64,000 nucleotides of DNA from Opisthocomus hoazin (taxonomy: Eukaryota; Chordata; Aves; Opisthocomiformes; Opisthocomidae), in assembly GCF_030867145.1 (NCBI RefSeq), contig NC_134414.1, positions 81,520,504 to 81,584,503 of the forward strand, written 5' to 3'. Both the position numbers and the translations under genes were made by a program. This document shows, one piece after another, positions 1 through 12,922 of this stretch (the stretch's first letter is position 1; each line of letters opens with the position of its first letter). The notes below the pieces were generated by a model, which saw only the letters and a program-made list of their open reading frames with translations, was not told the origin of the DNA and ran no database searches.

Positions 1-3000
1 TCTCCTTTAGCTCCAGCTGTCTGGTCCCTGATGGGATTTGGCTACAAGGAGGATGGCATTATCAGCCCATTAACCATCACTAGCAGGAGAACTGTGATGC
101 TGATGAATATTGATCACCTGTTCCACGGGGGTTATCAGATGATGCTGAGCGAACCTGAGGCTAGGTTGTTTCTGTGAGCAGCTTTTGTTTTTTCCTGGCT
201 GATGGCACTTCTCTCCCTGGATCTGCCCGTAGCAGAGGGAGCAGTGCAGCAGGGCATCTCCGCTTTTGCCATCAACAGGTTACATCCAACTGCAGGAAGG
301 GGTTGGAGTGAATGCTTTGCCCTGTCTGGGTTAAAGTCCGGACACGACCCATGCAGCTGTCTGTCTACTTCATTGCATGGCTTTGCAAACTGCTTTTATT
401 AGTGAAGCAGGGAGAGTCTCAGCAGGTTGGAAAGTATTGCGAATGGACTTTCAGGCAGCAGAGGGATCTGCGTGGTATTCTCTAACTGTGGATGGCTTGC
501 ACCGGAGTTGTGACTTGGCTGTGTCTGGGGGTGGTAGGTATAAAAGACATGGAAGGTCTATCGGTGGGACCTGGCCCGAAGGGACAGCAGTGTGCAACCC
601 AGTCTCCTGCAGACACTTGAAATCAGAGAGTGCACTTGGTAGTTCTGTTTTTCAGAGCAGACAATCATGAAAAAAATCTATATATTGCTAGTATTTTCTT
701 CCTCATCAAAACAATATTACTCAGGGCTCTGGGGCTAAACAATACTTGTTTGTTTGGATTTCTTCCAAAACAATCTGAAAAAAGTAAATATTATGTTTTC
801 TTTCAAGGCATAGCAACACAAATTCTGGGACGAAAACCAGGAACAACACAGTATGTGTTAATACATAAAATATCCAGTCAATTAATGAAGTTTAAATTTT
901 AATAAATCCTTTTTTTTGGATATTGTTTACCCATTTATTTCATTACTTCAGCAGTCACAATTCATTCAAGAGACATTTGGGCCAGGGGAACAAAAACATA
1001 CTCATTATATAAAGACAAACAGATATTGAACAGATATTTCCTAGGAGGAAGTGGTACCTTGGAATAAAGATAAAAAAAAAAAAAAAGTGATTTAGCATTA
1101 CCTTGCAGAAAAGAAGAAAAAAAAACACAAAAGAGATGGTTTGAAATATTCCTTCCGTTTTGTTTGTTTGTTTGTTTGTTTTGTGCTCCAGTGCATGTTT
1201 GTTTTATGCTCCAGTGCATGGTAGAACATGAGTAGATTTTTCTGTTTAAGATAATTGTTTCCCCTTTTACTTCTAATGTAAATGCCCAATGGATTTTTAA
1301 ACTCTTAGTAAGATCTGTTGTCACTTAATTTCATAGTTTTTGTGGGCATGAGAATAAAGTTCTATTCCTTTCTTTTTTCCTTATGGTTCTTCATACAAAC
1401 ATTTGAAAGTTATTGTCTTAGTTTACAAGTATAACTTCCAAGTACAGAAGAATATAGTATCAATCAGCATTTCTTAAACTCTCTTGTTTTCCAGCTTGAT
1501 CAGTGAAGTGGTTATCAGCTCTAGCATTGGAACATAAAGACATGAATGGTAGAGGAAAAGGAGATTGAAGTGTGAGAAAAGGAGGTGATTTAAGTGTTGA
1601 ATTCATATTTTGGAAAAACAATAAAATTCTGAAAAAAAGATTTATCTAAGTTAGAAAGAAACTGCCATTCAGCAAAGGGAAAATATGGAAAACATAGGAG
1701 CTTCAGCTGCAGCCGAAGTGCTGTGACCTGTAGGCAAGGCTTGCCTCTTGTCATGGGGACAGCCTGGCCTCCCCAAAACACAGAGTGTCGAGAAACAAAG
1801 CCTGCCCACCAGACTGATACCTCTGTTCTGCTCAGAGCTCATCACAACCAACATGCTTCTACAGGCACATTTGTTTTGACGCGTTAGCCCCTTTTGTGAA
1901 CACTCGGTTTTCTTTGAGAAAATGTGTTGTCAGGAGGCTCAGGTACTTCGATGTTTAATCTCAGTAGCATTAGAAGAATGCAGAATGGTAGAAGAGAAAT
2001 GGGATAGGAAAAGAAACAAATAAAAGGGAAGAAAAAAGAAGAAAAAAGGATTGACTGGATTTTTTTAAAGTTAGACATCAATATCACTCTGATGGTCTTG
2101 GTTACTCAGTGGAAAGCACAGAGATGTAAATTGAAATGCTCAGCCACCGGCTGCAAAAGTGTTCCTCTTGACTGCAGATTATTTTCATATCTATAAAATT
2201 GCAAACACTGTTTAGCTGGACTTTGCTTGTCCCTAATTTTGGCTTTAGTTAACAAAACAAAAAAAAACCCAAATCCACAAGCACACAAATGCTAAAAGGA
2301 TTAAATAATTCAGAAGTAATTTTTCTGTGACTTTCATCCAAAATCCTGTTCCCTGCTAGCTACAGAGCAGTTGCAATTTATTATAAGATCTAGTTATGAA
2401 GTCTAAAACCTGAAAATCACAAAAAGACTCATCTTGGTCAGGTACCAAACATCATAACAGAGGAAATTAGGAAGAAATTAAGAAATTAAACTTTTGACAG
2501 AAATTTAATGTCTGAAAGCTAATCTTCTTTGAGCTTCTTAATTTCTGACAGCTAATTTCTGAAGTTATATTGAAGTAACTCCAGTAGGATCCTGCCAGCC
2601 TTCGTGCTACCTTTTTACAGCTTACATACCTGTGTCCCTGTGTGAGTTTCAAAAAAGACATACAACCTCTCTTGGATGTTGTCTTTCATCACCAGACTTT
2701 GACACTTACTCTGGTGGTGTGTCCATTACTTTAATGTCAAAAGTTCTCTTGAAATCTACATTTGCATCAACAAGTACCTGGAATTCACATAAAACCTATG
2801 AGAAAAAGCTGAAATGCTAAACACTGTTGGTAGTGTAAGCAATTTTGATAGCCAGCAGCAGTGCAGTCCACCTTGTCTAACTGGATGTTCTAGGTTTTAC
2901 TGTACTCAAAGTGTAGACGCCCAGCCAATGGGCCACAGGGCGCACTGTTCAGACCTTCAGCAGAAGCCAATCCACCATGCGGATGGGGAATCAAGAGTCC

Positions 3001-3024
3001 CAGAGGGAAAAAAAGAAAATACAT
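1..3024. other. Intergenic sequence, nothing else recognised
   Basis: AT-rich DNA. A frame open from the window edge to a TGA at 175-177 (about 58 codons) has no recognised product and no donor site. Short A-runs and the TTTG microsatellite are the only structure seen. Confidence 0.6.
1158..1182. repeat. (TTTG)n microsatellite
   Basis: About six TTTG units. A 13-bp direct repeat, GCTCCAGTGCATG, follows at about 1185 and 1209. A similar short TTTG run is at 9497-9513. Confidence 0.9.
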
Positions 3025-3240
3025 TGGGCATCCTGGCTGAGTGGTTAAGACTGGACTTGGGGTGTACTTCCAGACCCAACACTTTTGAGGGTGCAGGTAT
3101 TTGACCGTCAGGGATTGATGACTAGCAGCTCTCAGAGGAAGGACCTGGGCACCAGATATGCCTGTCTTCTAGCAGTACGATTGTGGCCTACTGTTTGAGA
3201 TCATCTCGGGGCATGTGACATCCATGGGCTGATTAAAAAA
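3025..3240 (+). repeat. tRNA-like relic, possible tRNA-derived SINE with an A-rich tail
   Basis: TGGCTGAGTGGTTAAGAC (near 3033-3050) closely matches the internal A box and D-loop of tRNA-Ser/Leu. It is followed by an arm CTGGA...TCCAG like the tRNA-Leu anticodon stem but with an over-long loop, and then GGTATTTGACC, a decayed B box, near 3096. The T-arm no longer pairs well. About 125 bp of unrecognised sequence and an A-rich stretch (3235-3260) follow, as in a SINE. It could instead be a lone tRNA pseudogene. It is not a functional tRNA. Confidence 0.4.
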
Positions 3241-3282
3241 AACACAATAAAACCCCAAACACCCCCCCAACCCCCAAACCAC
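3241..3282. repeat. A/C-rich low-complexity tract with a minus-strand G-quadruplex motif
   Basis: C4, C7 and C5 runs (3253-3275) sit within A-rich spacers. The minus strand has G5, G7 and G4 runs separated by TT and TGTTT, giving four G-tracts when the G7 is split. It may be the grown tail of the preceding SINE-like relic. Confidence 0.6.
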
Positions 3283-5130
3283 ACTCTCGTTCTTGTTTTG
3301 CATTGCTTTTCCCCTTCCTTCTCAGAACTGGGCAAGGCAGAACAAATGCCGGGTGTATGGACGCACTCAGTATTTCCTGCTGGTTCTTATAAACTCTCTG
3401 TGGATGTCACTGGAGTCTAACAGACTAGACCACCCTCTGGAGGCGACTGACCTCACTGTGCAGTCCAGAGGGCCACTAAGTGACACAGACCGGAGCTGTC
3501 TCTGGAGAACACAAAGGTGTCTTCTCCTTGTTAATTGTGTGACTGTGGCCAGTAAGGGATCTCAGTGAGGGACCTAAATTATGGGGGCAGAATTCCCTCC
3601 CTTCCACTGTTTTTCCACAGAATGGCTCGAAGAGAAAGGCAAAGTTGTCACTGTTTTATTTGTTTCCGAAACAAACAGAATACCACTTTCCTTTGCCTTG
3701 TGGTACATGTTCAAGCTTATTCCCATACAAAAACTGTGAACTGTGGCTATACTAATAAAAACATTCATATTTTCCCGAGTGCTTTACTCTACCTGGGTTC
3801 AGTCCAGCTTCCAACTGAGTAGGAGCAATTCAGTCATTCTGGAACGGCAGCATCCACCTATGACATGATTCAGAAGCAATAACTGTGCTTCGAATTCATA
3901 ATTTGTTTGAATGTGATTGAGCTTTCAAGCGCAAAGAAACATTAATGTAATGAAGTCAGAGGAAAAAAATACAAATTCCAGAGAAACGTAATCGAGAGTG
4001 ATTGTGCTGATTTTGCTCTCTTGTAGATATTGCCCTACTTCAGAAGATTCAGGGAAAGTGCTTGATCAGAAGTTTGTTTTCACGCAAAAGGTTTCTTGAG
4101 CCTTTTGAATTTTGTGTTTGGAAGCTTTGAAGTTTCCTCATGCTCTCATGCTGAGCCCAGTAGGGGATGGATGTGCATACTGACGTTCTTGCCTGTGAAT
4201 CTTCTTAAACCTTACATATGTTTAATGTTTTTGAAAAGCCACCAGAAATCCTATTAGACACAATAGCTCAAGGCATAGCTATAGAATATATACTTCAATG
4301 TGGCATTACACATCAAAGGGCTCTGATAAAGTAGGACTTTGAAAACTCTGATACTGGGCCAAGTAAAATACAGTTATAAAGTAGGACTGTGTTTCTCTGT
4401 GACCTCAAAAGTCCTTGCTCAACAGGCAAAAGGATTGTGCAGTGAAGTGTTGTTTGTAAACGAAAAGCTGGGACATCTATCAGCATCAAGGCATTTTGTA
4501 ACCTCTTAAAACATTTTCTAGAGTTTGCAGAATTAGCTCCCATTTTAGTTTCTGATAAAATCATCCATTCTGCCTATGCCAGTGGTGGACATCTTGGAAG
4601 AAAGGCAACACCTTTCAAACCTACATACTGATATTACACTGCAGAAAAAGGCAGCTGCACACAACTTCTTGAGGCTGTCATTCTGCTACCTGTTGTGCTC
4701 CGTTTACCTTTGGTGATGGTTAAGCTCAGCACAATTAATTTTGCACACAAATCAGGGACTGAAGTCACAAGTCAAGCGGGCAAGGGGCCACGGGTATGTC
4801 ACTCATTATTTTCTATTCATTGATGTTAGCATGGTAAAGCGACACTGGTTTCAGAATTGGATGTTTGGCCTATTTAACAATAACTAACGTTTCCTAGCCC
4901 TCTCTGCCCACTGCCTGTTATTGCTTCCTTCTCCTTTGCTGTGAATGCTTGCAGCACAATGTTTAAATTTGGACACAGTGGCTGCCCCTCCAGTCTTCTT
5001 CCAGGGGAAGAAGCTGCTTCAGAGTTAGCTATTCAGTATAATCCTCTGCCTTTTGGACCGATGGGGATTGTTGGGCATAAATAATGAGGAAGATACTGGG
5101 AATCGCAGGAGTGGTTATGCACTGGCCATG
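3283..5130. other. Intergenic sequence, nothing recognised
   Basis: No repeat family, RNA gene or exon signature was seen. A faint MIR-like phrase (GTGTGACTGTGGCC near 3537) is too short to call. Confidence 0.55.
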
Positions 5131-5692
5131 CACAGAATCACAGAATCACAGAATGTTATGGGTTGGCAGGGACCTCTGTGGATCATCTAGTCCAACACCC
5201 CTGCTGAAGCAGGGTCAACTACAGCAGGCTGCACAGGAACTTGTCCAGGTGGGTCTTGAATATCTCCAGAGGAGACTCCACAACCTCCCTGGGAAACCTG
5301 TTCCAGTGCTCCATCACCCTCAAAGTGAATAAATTCTTCCTCATGTTCAGACGGAACTTCCTGTGCTTCAGTTTGTGCCCATTGCCCCTTGTCCTCTCGC
5401 TGGGCGCCACTGAAAAGAGTCTGGCCCCATCCTCGTGACACGCACCCTTCAGATATTTATAAGCATTTATTAGGTCCCCTCTCAGCCTTCTCTTCTTCAA
5501 GGCTAAACAAGCCCAGCTCCCTCAGCCTCCCCTCGTAGGAGAGATGCTCCAGTCCCCTCACCATCCTCGTTGTCCTCCTCTGGACTCTCTTCAGTAGGTC
5601 CTCATCTTTCTTGAAGTGGGGAACCCAGAACTGGACACAGTACTCCAGATGGGGCCTCACTAGGGCAGAGTAGAGGGGGAGGAGACCCTCAG
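5131..5692 (-). repeat. CR1 LINE, 5'-truncated, minus strand
   Basis: On the plus strand it opens with the reverse complement of the CR1 tail (CACAGAATCACAGAATCAC), then GGTTGGCAGGGACCTCTG and ATCATCTAGTCCAACACCCC, a standard CR1 3' end. On the minus strand two overlapping frames encode the ORF2 C-terminus: 5457-5702 ([26 protein letters not shown]) and 5219-5500 ([30 protein letters not shown]-stop). The change of frame near 5490-5510 and the lost Ser codon in ESPLEIF show it is decayed. It belongs to the same general CR1 type as the 61-63 kb copies but is older and in the opposite orientation. Confidence 0.93.
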
Positions 5693-8600
5693 TGAAGAAC
5701 ATTTCTGAGCTGCTGAAATAAAAGCTACTCTACACAATGTGTTAGACAGAGCTGTGGAAACTGTGATGAAAACAGTCCCTTCTGAGAAATTAGGAAAGAG
5801 CGAAGACAAAGTAACTCCTAATGGCATCAGCAACATTGTCAGACTGACACAGAAAGACTTAGCTCTAAAGAACTGTTCATGCCTTAGAAAGATATCCAAG
5901 AGAAATCACTGACAAATTACAGTACTCTTTGAAGTGCTGAGAGATTTGGACAGAGAGCGATTCTGCTGTCCTATATATACTGCCATCAGCTGATACAGAT
6001 TCACTCTGAGACTTTTTCAAGTTTTGAAGATGGAGAGACCCTCACTTTCCTCCAGGTTATACAACAACAGAAAGCTGTAGTGAGTATGCAGCCATCAGGT
6101 CAGACTAGCTACTTGCCTGACAGGCAGAAGTTTCAGAAGGGGCCTTGGACCCTCAGTTTCCTTATCGCATGTAAGTATCCTGATGATCTGTCACAGTCTT
6201 TTACCAAAAGTCCATCCTGCCCTAAAGAATCCTTCTGAAAACCTTTAATTGCAACAATATGTTCCCTTTAGAAGCTTGAACAAGTCAGCATTTGCTTTGC
6301 TTGTCATCAAAACTTTATCGCCCAGCTGTAATAGGCAAATCTAACAGAAGTGTTTGTAGAGACAACCACAGGAGTGGATTGCTTATCCTCAACTGAACCT
6401 TTGCCTCAATACTGGTTGCAGGCACTGACAATCTGGCCAAAGTAGCTGTGAGTCCTTCCTGTTCAGAGTAACCTCCGCAGCAGGCTGTGGTGGGGTTAGG
6501 ACTCGGGAGGAGGCAGGGGAGCGCAAATGTGAAGGCAGTGAAGCACAGGGTATGCGTCAAGGGACTGACTGGCCACTTTGGCCCAGGGGTCTCTTACCCA
6601 CATTTTAGCTGACTTGTCAAGGAGAGCTACCTGATAAGAGCTGGTGTGAGGACAGAGCTGCAAGGCATCTTGGGGAGTGCCAACCTTAGAGAAGGCTAAG
6701 GGGAATGACACCTGAAGTTTAGGGAACTTAGGATGCACAAGAACTTTTATTTCCTACTAAGGAATTTCTGCTTTTGCTCATAACACTGACTTGCAACAGT
6801 GGGATTATTCTGCTCATCAGCTCCTACTGCCATTATCTCTTTAGTCAAATTTGCTTAATTTCTATGGAAAGCAGACGAATGTGCTTTCTCTTGTTCATTA
6901 GATTTGTCCCATGTGATCTAATATTAGACTTACAGTAGCTGAAATAATAAATACTTACCGATTCTTTGGCCTCATTTCTGACCATTAGTGGTAGCTGCTT
7001 TTCATATGCACATACATTTGTAATAGTTACTCTTACAAAGACCCCCGGCTATAGCTGTTCTTTCCGAGTCTAATTCCTTCTGCTTCATTCATCTCTCAGA
7101 CTTTAAAACTGTCACATCTTAGTAATCTACTAAACCCCATAAAACCTGTCCATCACCTGTGTCTGCAGCCATAGAATTGCAGCTTTTCCTTCTGCATTAA
7201 TTGTGAGCTGCTCACTGTGGTTTAAGCACCAATAAGGGACAACTTTGTCAAATCATACTCCACTAATGAAATGTGCGATGCTTACCTATGGAGCAGAATA
7301 AGCGAGAACAAAAAGAAACCACTGTATCGGAAATAATGAAAACATTGGAGTATGCAGGGTTTAGTAGTATATAACATCTGTTTTTTCAGCTTATGTGTGG
7401 TTTATTAGTACCAGTACTTCAGAAAAAGAACAATACCTTGGTAGAAGGTTGAATGTCACCTAATTCATCAGAGGCCTTCTAGGCACCATGACAATCAGCT
7501 TATCAGATATTCATAAAAGGGGATCATGAGCACATCACTTTACATACACTTTTATAAGAAGCAATATACTTGTTTTAAGGGCTGCATCCGTTTCTGTTAT
7601 CCTGTTGCAGATTGCTTCAAAGTCAGCTCAGATATTTCTACCAGGATAAGATACTACTATACACTGCTATAGGAAACGGAGCTCTACTGTGAATTTTAGG
7701 TGTAAATAGACAGTGTCTGTCTCATGATCAATAACAAGAGGACCAAAGGTAGTTACAAGCAACAGATGGAGAAAACACGTAAGAGGCAGTCTGGTAGGTA
7801 ATGAAAAGCAACAGTTACAACATGCCAGCTGTCTGACTGTCAGACTTTTGGCATTGCAATTGAGACAAGTTTTGAGGGAAAACTTGCATATGGACAACGA
7901 AGTCACTTTGCAGATAGAATTTTCTGCCATGTATAGGGACACAGAAGAAAAAGCAGGTGACACATTTCCCACCATGTAGTTTTGAGTTGTGTGATCTCTA
8001 TTTCAGAAAAATGATTGATAAGATGGATATTTAAAGATCGGAAATCACATATGGTTTGGGGTCCTAAGTCTAATTATGATGTGATAAATGGGACAAAGGG
8101 AATGAGGAGATTTTTAAGGACATTTAACAAAGGAATGGTGGCATGAAATTAAGATGATGAATATGGGAAAGTAAACCCAGGTCATGAAAAGGTTTTTTTG
8201 GCAAGGCTGTGAAGATTCAGATAGATGACTTCAGGGGGATTATGAATTGATAAATCACAAGTACCAAGGAAGACCTACACTTGCTCCTTTTAAACTTGAA
8301 TTTATCCTCTGAGAAAATGAAAGAGCAATCCTTGGGATTTCTGCAGACTTCATCTAAGTTGATGATACGGATTGAAATTATTAAACAAGCATTTAATACA
8401 AACAAGTGTTTTTTATATCCTCATATCTCCCTTACCCACCTAAACAACAAAAAAGGCTGAAATTTCGGTTTGGTTACTAATAAGAAAATAGAAATGCCAA
8501 CTAAGAAAATGGTCAAGAAGATGAATTATCTTTGCCTAGGGAAACAAAGAATAGATAGGATTATCTGTTATTGGACTTACAAGTCTAGAATAGTAAATAG

Positions 8601-11600
8601 GTTTCATTTATATCTTCTCTTACCACGAGCAGTATCTTCTCACAGAAGAAGGTCCCTGGGGGAATCGAAAGGAGAGGATAAAAGCTTAAGGGGGAGCTAC
8701 TTTGCACCTGGCACTCTGAGAAAAAATGACTGTCAGTAAATACAGGGTTTTTAATGCTGTGCACAGGAGAGCATAGGCACCAAAGCATCCAGCTATGAAG
8801 CTTTCTCTGAAGCTTTCTCAGATGCTGTCTACCTGTAGGTTTTTCATTCCCCAGGTACACAAGGGCATGTCTACAAGTAAGTATAGACATCTTGGCTGGC
8901 TCCACTGCACTCCCTTGAACACAGGAATGCAAAGATGCACAGTGCCGTCCAAACCTGTGATCTTGAAAAACACCAGGTAACCCTGAAGGCACCTTGTGTG
9001 TTTCAGAGTTATACCTTGTTACATGCCCAGAAATACCCCAGTTTTGATGGGACTAGGCATCTCAGCAACACATTCATGCCTAAACTTCATTGCAATACAG
9101 AAAGCAGGCATTCCTGTACCCTGTAATCCTGGAAGGGTTAGTCCCATGAGTGTTCCCAAAACATGTACCCATGGTGGGTCTGCGTCCAGTGAAGCTACAG
9201 GTATGCCTTTTGATGCAAGGGGAAAGAGGAGGAGTCACGCCCCACCTGTTCTGTGTCATAACACAGTGGTCTTACAAAATGTCTTGGAGCAGTTCCCACC
9301 TCATCTCAAGTGATTTCCGCTTCATACTGACCTCCTCCCAGGAGAGCATCTTTATCAGAAGGCTGTGTGCTCTTCTGGGCTGCTTCATCCTGTAGAGAAG
9401 GATCCAAGGCTTCTTCAGCCACACAAAGAAGCACTGGCTCCCAGTCTACTGGTTTGGGCATTCATTTACTCTCTACTCCAAACCCTCCAACAGATTTTTT
9501 GTTTGTTTGTTTGATGACTCTCTATTGTGAAACAGAGAAGGGATGCTGGAAGCCAGAGGCAGGATATCCACATTTCCTTATTCTACCCCTCCATAGCTAG
9601 ACTGTGTAAACATGTCCAAATTCAACACCTCTCATCTCATCTGCTCCTTAATACCTGGCTCCTGCATCTTTCTCTCTGTTTGGCTCTGTAGAATAAATCT
9701 CTCTAAGCACTGAAAAAAGACCCCATTCTTACAGATAAACATTGCACTGGCAGCTGTGAGCTGGGGCAACTTTACTCCAGACTGATCCTTTCACTGTGAA
9801 GTGTGTAATCAAGCACTTGAATGATGATGTTTCCAATGAATTAGTGATGATTTAATATCAGTTAAGATTATGGTCTGTGCTATTTGATTGCAAAATAAGA
9901 AAATGAAATCTTCAAGGCGTATTAAAATGGCTTTCAAATTTTTTTACAGTAGTGCAGCAGTGCAGTTAAAACTCAAGCAGGAGAATCACACATCAGATTT
10001 TATTTCTCAGAAGTATTTCTTGTGAGATCTTCCATTATGCCCTCTAGGATTCTTGCTTTGCAGATCAACAGCAGCGAGAAGACAGGATGCGACTTGTTAG
10101 CTGCGTAATTTCCATTTAAAATTAAAATAGTGTTGGTACCGACTAAGTTGTTCCTGGAATTTATATACATTTCCCAACCCAACTGACAACAAGCTTCAGC
10201 TCTGTTATGCTTCTATGTTCTTTCCTTCATTAAAATGTGTAAATAAATGATGTGGCAAATTATCTCATGTCTAACTCTTCTCTTTTTATTAGTCTAGAGG
10301 GGGATGAAGTTCTTAGAACAAGGCAGGAAAGACAGAGAATACAAGATGATTAACTTATCTTCAATTAAACTCAGAACAGAATTTTTTTAAATATATGTTT
10401 ACTCTTTAAAAGACATTTTTCTAATTGCAGAGGGGAGATCCCTTTATGACAATAATCTTTTCTGTTGATGTGGTAAAGAAAAATACCTTCTATTAGAGGT
10501 TCCCACAAATAATTGAAATAATTAATCCTGAAGGAGGTCTCCAGAGACATTACAGGAAATAAAGGACACTGTTTTGGTTTTTTTTACCTGATCGTTTGTA
10601 TTCTGAAGAAAATGGAAAAAATAATAACTCCATTGCTCACTCTTATATAATAAAAGAAAGTAATTATTATTTATTTATTCCTCATGCAGAAGATTACTGT
10701 TGCCAAAAGGCAAATAAAATGAACCACTCTTTGTCCCAAAGAATTTATAATTCATGTTTGCATTTGATGGATGGGAGAGGGATAAGGAAAATGGATGAAT
10801 AACGGTTACAGAAAAAGGTTCCTGAGGGCCCTTTGGTTTATTTTGCATATGCCAAGGTAATATGACAAATCAACATACATCTGTGTGCATGTTGTATTAA
10901 ATATATGTAGTATGAAATCATAGTTATGGTCTCACTAAAGCTGTGCATAGATGCTACTTCTGTCAGCCTTGTCTGTAGGCAAAAGACTCACAGTAAAAGG
11001 GGAGAAGCCATGAAATTGGAGCAATGAAAAGCCAATGGAAAAGAAACAAATGTTGATGCGGAGAAGGAGGGAGCGGATGGGAACAGGACCAGGGGCTGGG
11101 CTCAGAGGGCAGCAGAGCCCCATCCCTGCCATCCCATGTGTCTGGAGGAAGACCTACCAGGCTGTGCTGGAAGACCTGTGAATTCCTGGATGATGGTCCC
11201 CATTCCCACTGCTGTGGGGAAGGGGCTTGTGTTCCTCATGCCCCCCGAGAGCCCAGAGTCATCGAATGCTGCCAGCGCGGTGGGGAAACAAACTGGGGAC
11301 GATGAGCTCAGACATGCCAAGGTGTTTTATAGAAAAAGCTCTCACAGAGCAATTGTTAAAAGTTCTTTCAGACAGAAAGAATAAATACATGCTACCATTA
11401 TCAATGAAACACCAATTAAATAATACAATAATAGTTGAGTCTCACAGAGGACTCAGTACAAGCTGCTTCGGTGACAGGAGAATGGACAAAAATATTCACA
11501 CTGGCAGACCAAATGAAAAAGCGAAAATGAAATCCAGCATCTTTCTTCTACAGTTACACAGGCTTGGTGTCTTTCATGCAGAATCCCTTTGGTCTTTTAT

Positions 11601-12252
11601 GAAAGGAAGCTCAAGAGAGCCAGGGAGCCAAACTTCATTTCAGAAAAATACTCCCGTATCAGTGAAAAAGGATGGTTATGCACAACCCCCCCACAAAGGA
11701 AAAAAACAACCCTTCCTGGCCATGTTGCCTACAAGAGCAGACATCTGCCTCTGCGTTTGAAAATGACCAGATAGTGCCAGTTGGCATTTTAGTTGGCAAA
11801 ATGCGCACAAGTAGGGCACAGACTCAGAACGGATATTAGCCCATTGAAAACATAATGAAAAATCTCTGCACATGGGTGGCTTAAAGAGATTTAAACATGA
11901 TGATTAAATAGAAAATGCTTGTAGTTTAAGAGACTGTCTCAGTGGATGTATTTAACCTTGTACAAATTCCAGAGCTACGTGTGTGCTTCATAGCTGTAAA
12001 GGAGAGAACAGGCGGATGGTTGTACAGGCAATCAAGGGTTGTACAGGCAACAGAGTATCAGCCTGACGTGATCAGAGAGATGGTGCAAACATCAAGAGTG
12101 TTTTAGCCTTTCGGTACTGTGGAAATGCGTGGAAAGAAGCAACAAATACCACTCGTGCTGGGTCAAGAAGGAGACTAGGAAGTCCCTGCCTGCCCACGCT
12201 GAAGTCACAGCCTCCAACGGGGGCTTTAGCAGGGGATTTGTAACCGGTCATC
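5693..12252. other. Intergenic sequence, nothing recognised
   Basis: Long AT-rich stretch with only short chance frames. GC rises slightly at 11.05-11.3 kb and again from 12.1 kb towards the CpG island. The 177-codon frame at 11227-11760 resembles no family known to me and is within chance expectation. Confidence 0.55.
12018..12050. repeat. 19-bp-period tandem duplication
   Basis: GGTTGTACAGGCAA occurs at 12018-12031 and 12037-12050, about 500 bp left of the CpG island. Confidence 0.85.
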
Positions 12253-12273
12253 GGGGAAGGAGGGGGGGACGGG
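12253..12273 (+). other. Possible G-quadruplex motif
   Basis: GGGG, GGGGGGG and GGG runs lie within 21 bp (the G7 can serve as two runs), just upstream of the CpG island. It is weaker than the 21.4 kb motif because the loops are uneven. Confidence 0.5.
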
Positions 12274-12537
12274 CCTCTCTTCTGGACATCCATGCTTCCC
12301 TGCCAACCCGAGATGGGAGTCTGTGGGAAAATGCAAATGTGCGACCTCTCCTGCTAATCAGTCTCTTTGAATACTGGTGGCAAAGGCAGAGGGGTTGGGA
12401 GAGCAGGAAGGGGAATCGCTGACACCCGACTGACTCCGCCATGTCTCTGCACAGCCGAAAGAGATGGGAGAAAGGTGCAGAAATAAAACATCCCACTGAC
12501 TTCAGTTGTCACTACCCCCTTTGCTGCCTGCTTTCCC

Positions 12538-12815
12538 CGCGATGTTCCTGTTTGACATTTCATCCCTCTGCCCGTGTCTCACGGGGAGCGTGCAGCGACC
12601 CATCCCGTTCCCCATCAGAAAGCGGCCTCTGCGCTGTGCTGTCGCCACTTTGCCAAGAGCCCCGCGTTGGCCCGTGAAGGGACGTCCAGCAACAGAACCA
12701 CGCGTGCCAGTTTGCCTCGCGCGCCGGGGCCACATTGCTCTCCCGGCTGCACGAGGCAGCTGTCGAGCACTTCGCACAGCGTGAACGCATCTGTGTCCCA
12801 CGGTCCAGACCCGAG
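12538..12815. promoter_or_regulatory. Short CpG island, possible promoter or enhancer
   Basis: I count about 28 CpG dinucleotides in 278 bp at roughly 60% GC, about one per ten bases, while the surrounding tens of kilobases are AT-rich and CpG-poor. Dense spots are CCCGCGTTGG, CCACGCGTGC and CTCGCGCGCCGGGG. No CR1, LTR or recognised exon explains it. On its right a TATAAAG box on the minus strand (12916-12922) and a hairpin (12860-12885) would suit a minus-strand start near 12886. All six frames are fairly open through composition and none encodes a protein I recognise. Confidence 0.5.
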
Positions 12816-12859
12816 GAGTTAATGGGCTCTCTGCAGTTTGCAGCCACCCAGAACACTGC

Positions 12860-12885
12860 AGTCTCTGGCCAGTAAGCCAGAGACT
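12860..12885. other. Perfect 10-bp inverted repeat with a 6-nt loop
   Basis: Arms AGTCTCTGGC (12860-12869) and GCCAGAGACT (12876-12885) flank the loop CAGTAA. The stem is fully complementary and sits on the right edge of the CpG island. It does not extend into a longer imperfect stem, so it is too short for a typical pre-miRNA. Confidence 0.75.
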
Positions 12886-12922
12886 TCTGCATCGCATGAA
12901 ATACTGTAGCAACATCTTTATA

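Noticed and set aside
1..177. Frame open from the window edge, possible terminal exon
   Set aside because: About 58 codons with no recognised protein and no visible acceptor; cannot be supported without the upstream sequence.
3500..3580. MIR SINE core (GTGTGACTGTGGCC)
   Set aside because: The similarity is too short and the following bases do not continue the MIR consensus.
11227..11760. 177-codon plus-strand frame
   Set aside because: Length is within chance expectation for 64 kb in six frames; no recognisable domain or codon signal.
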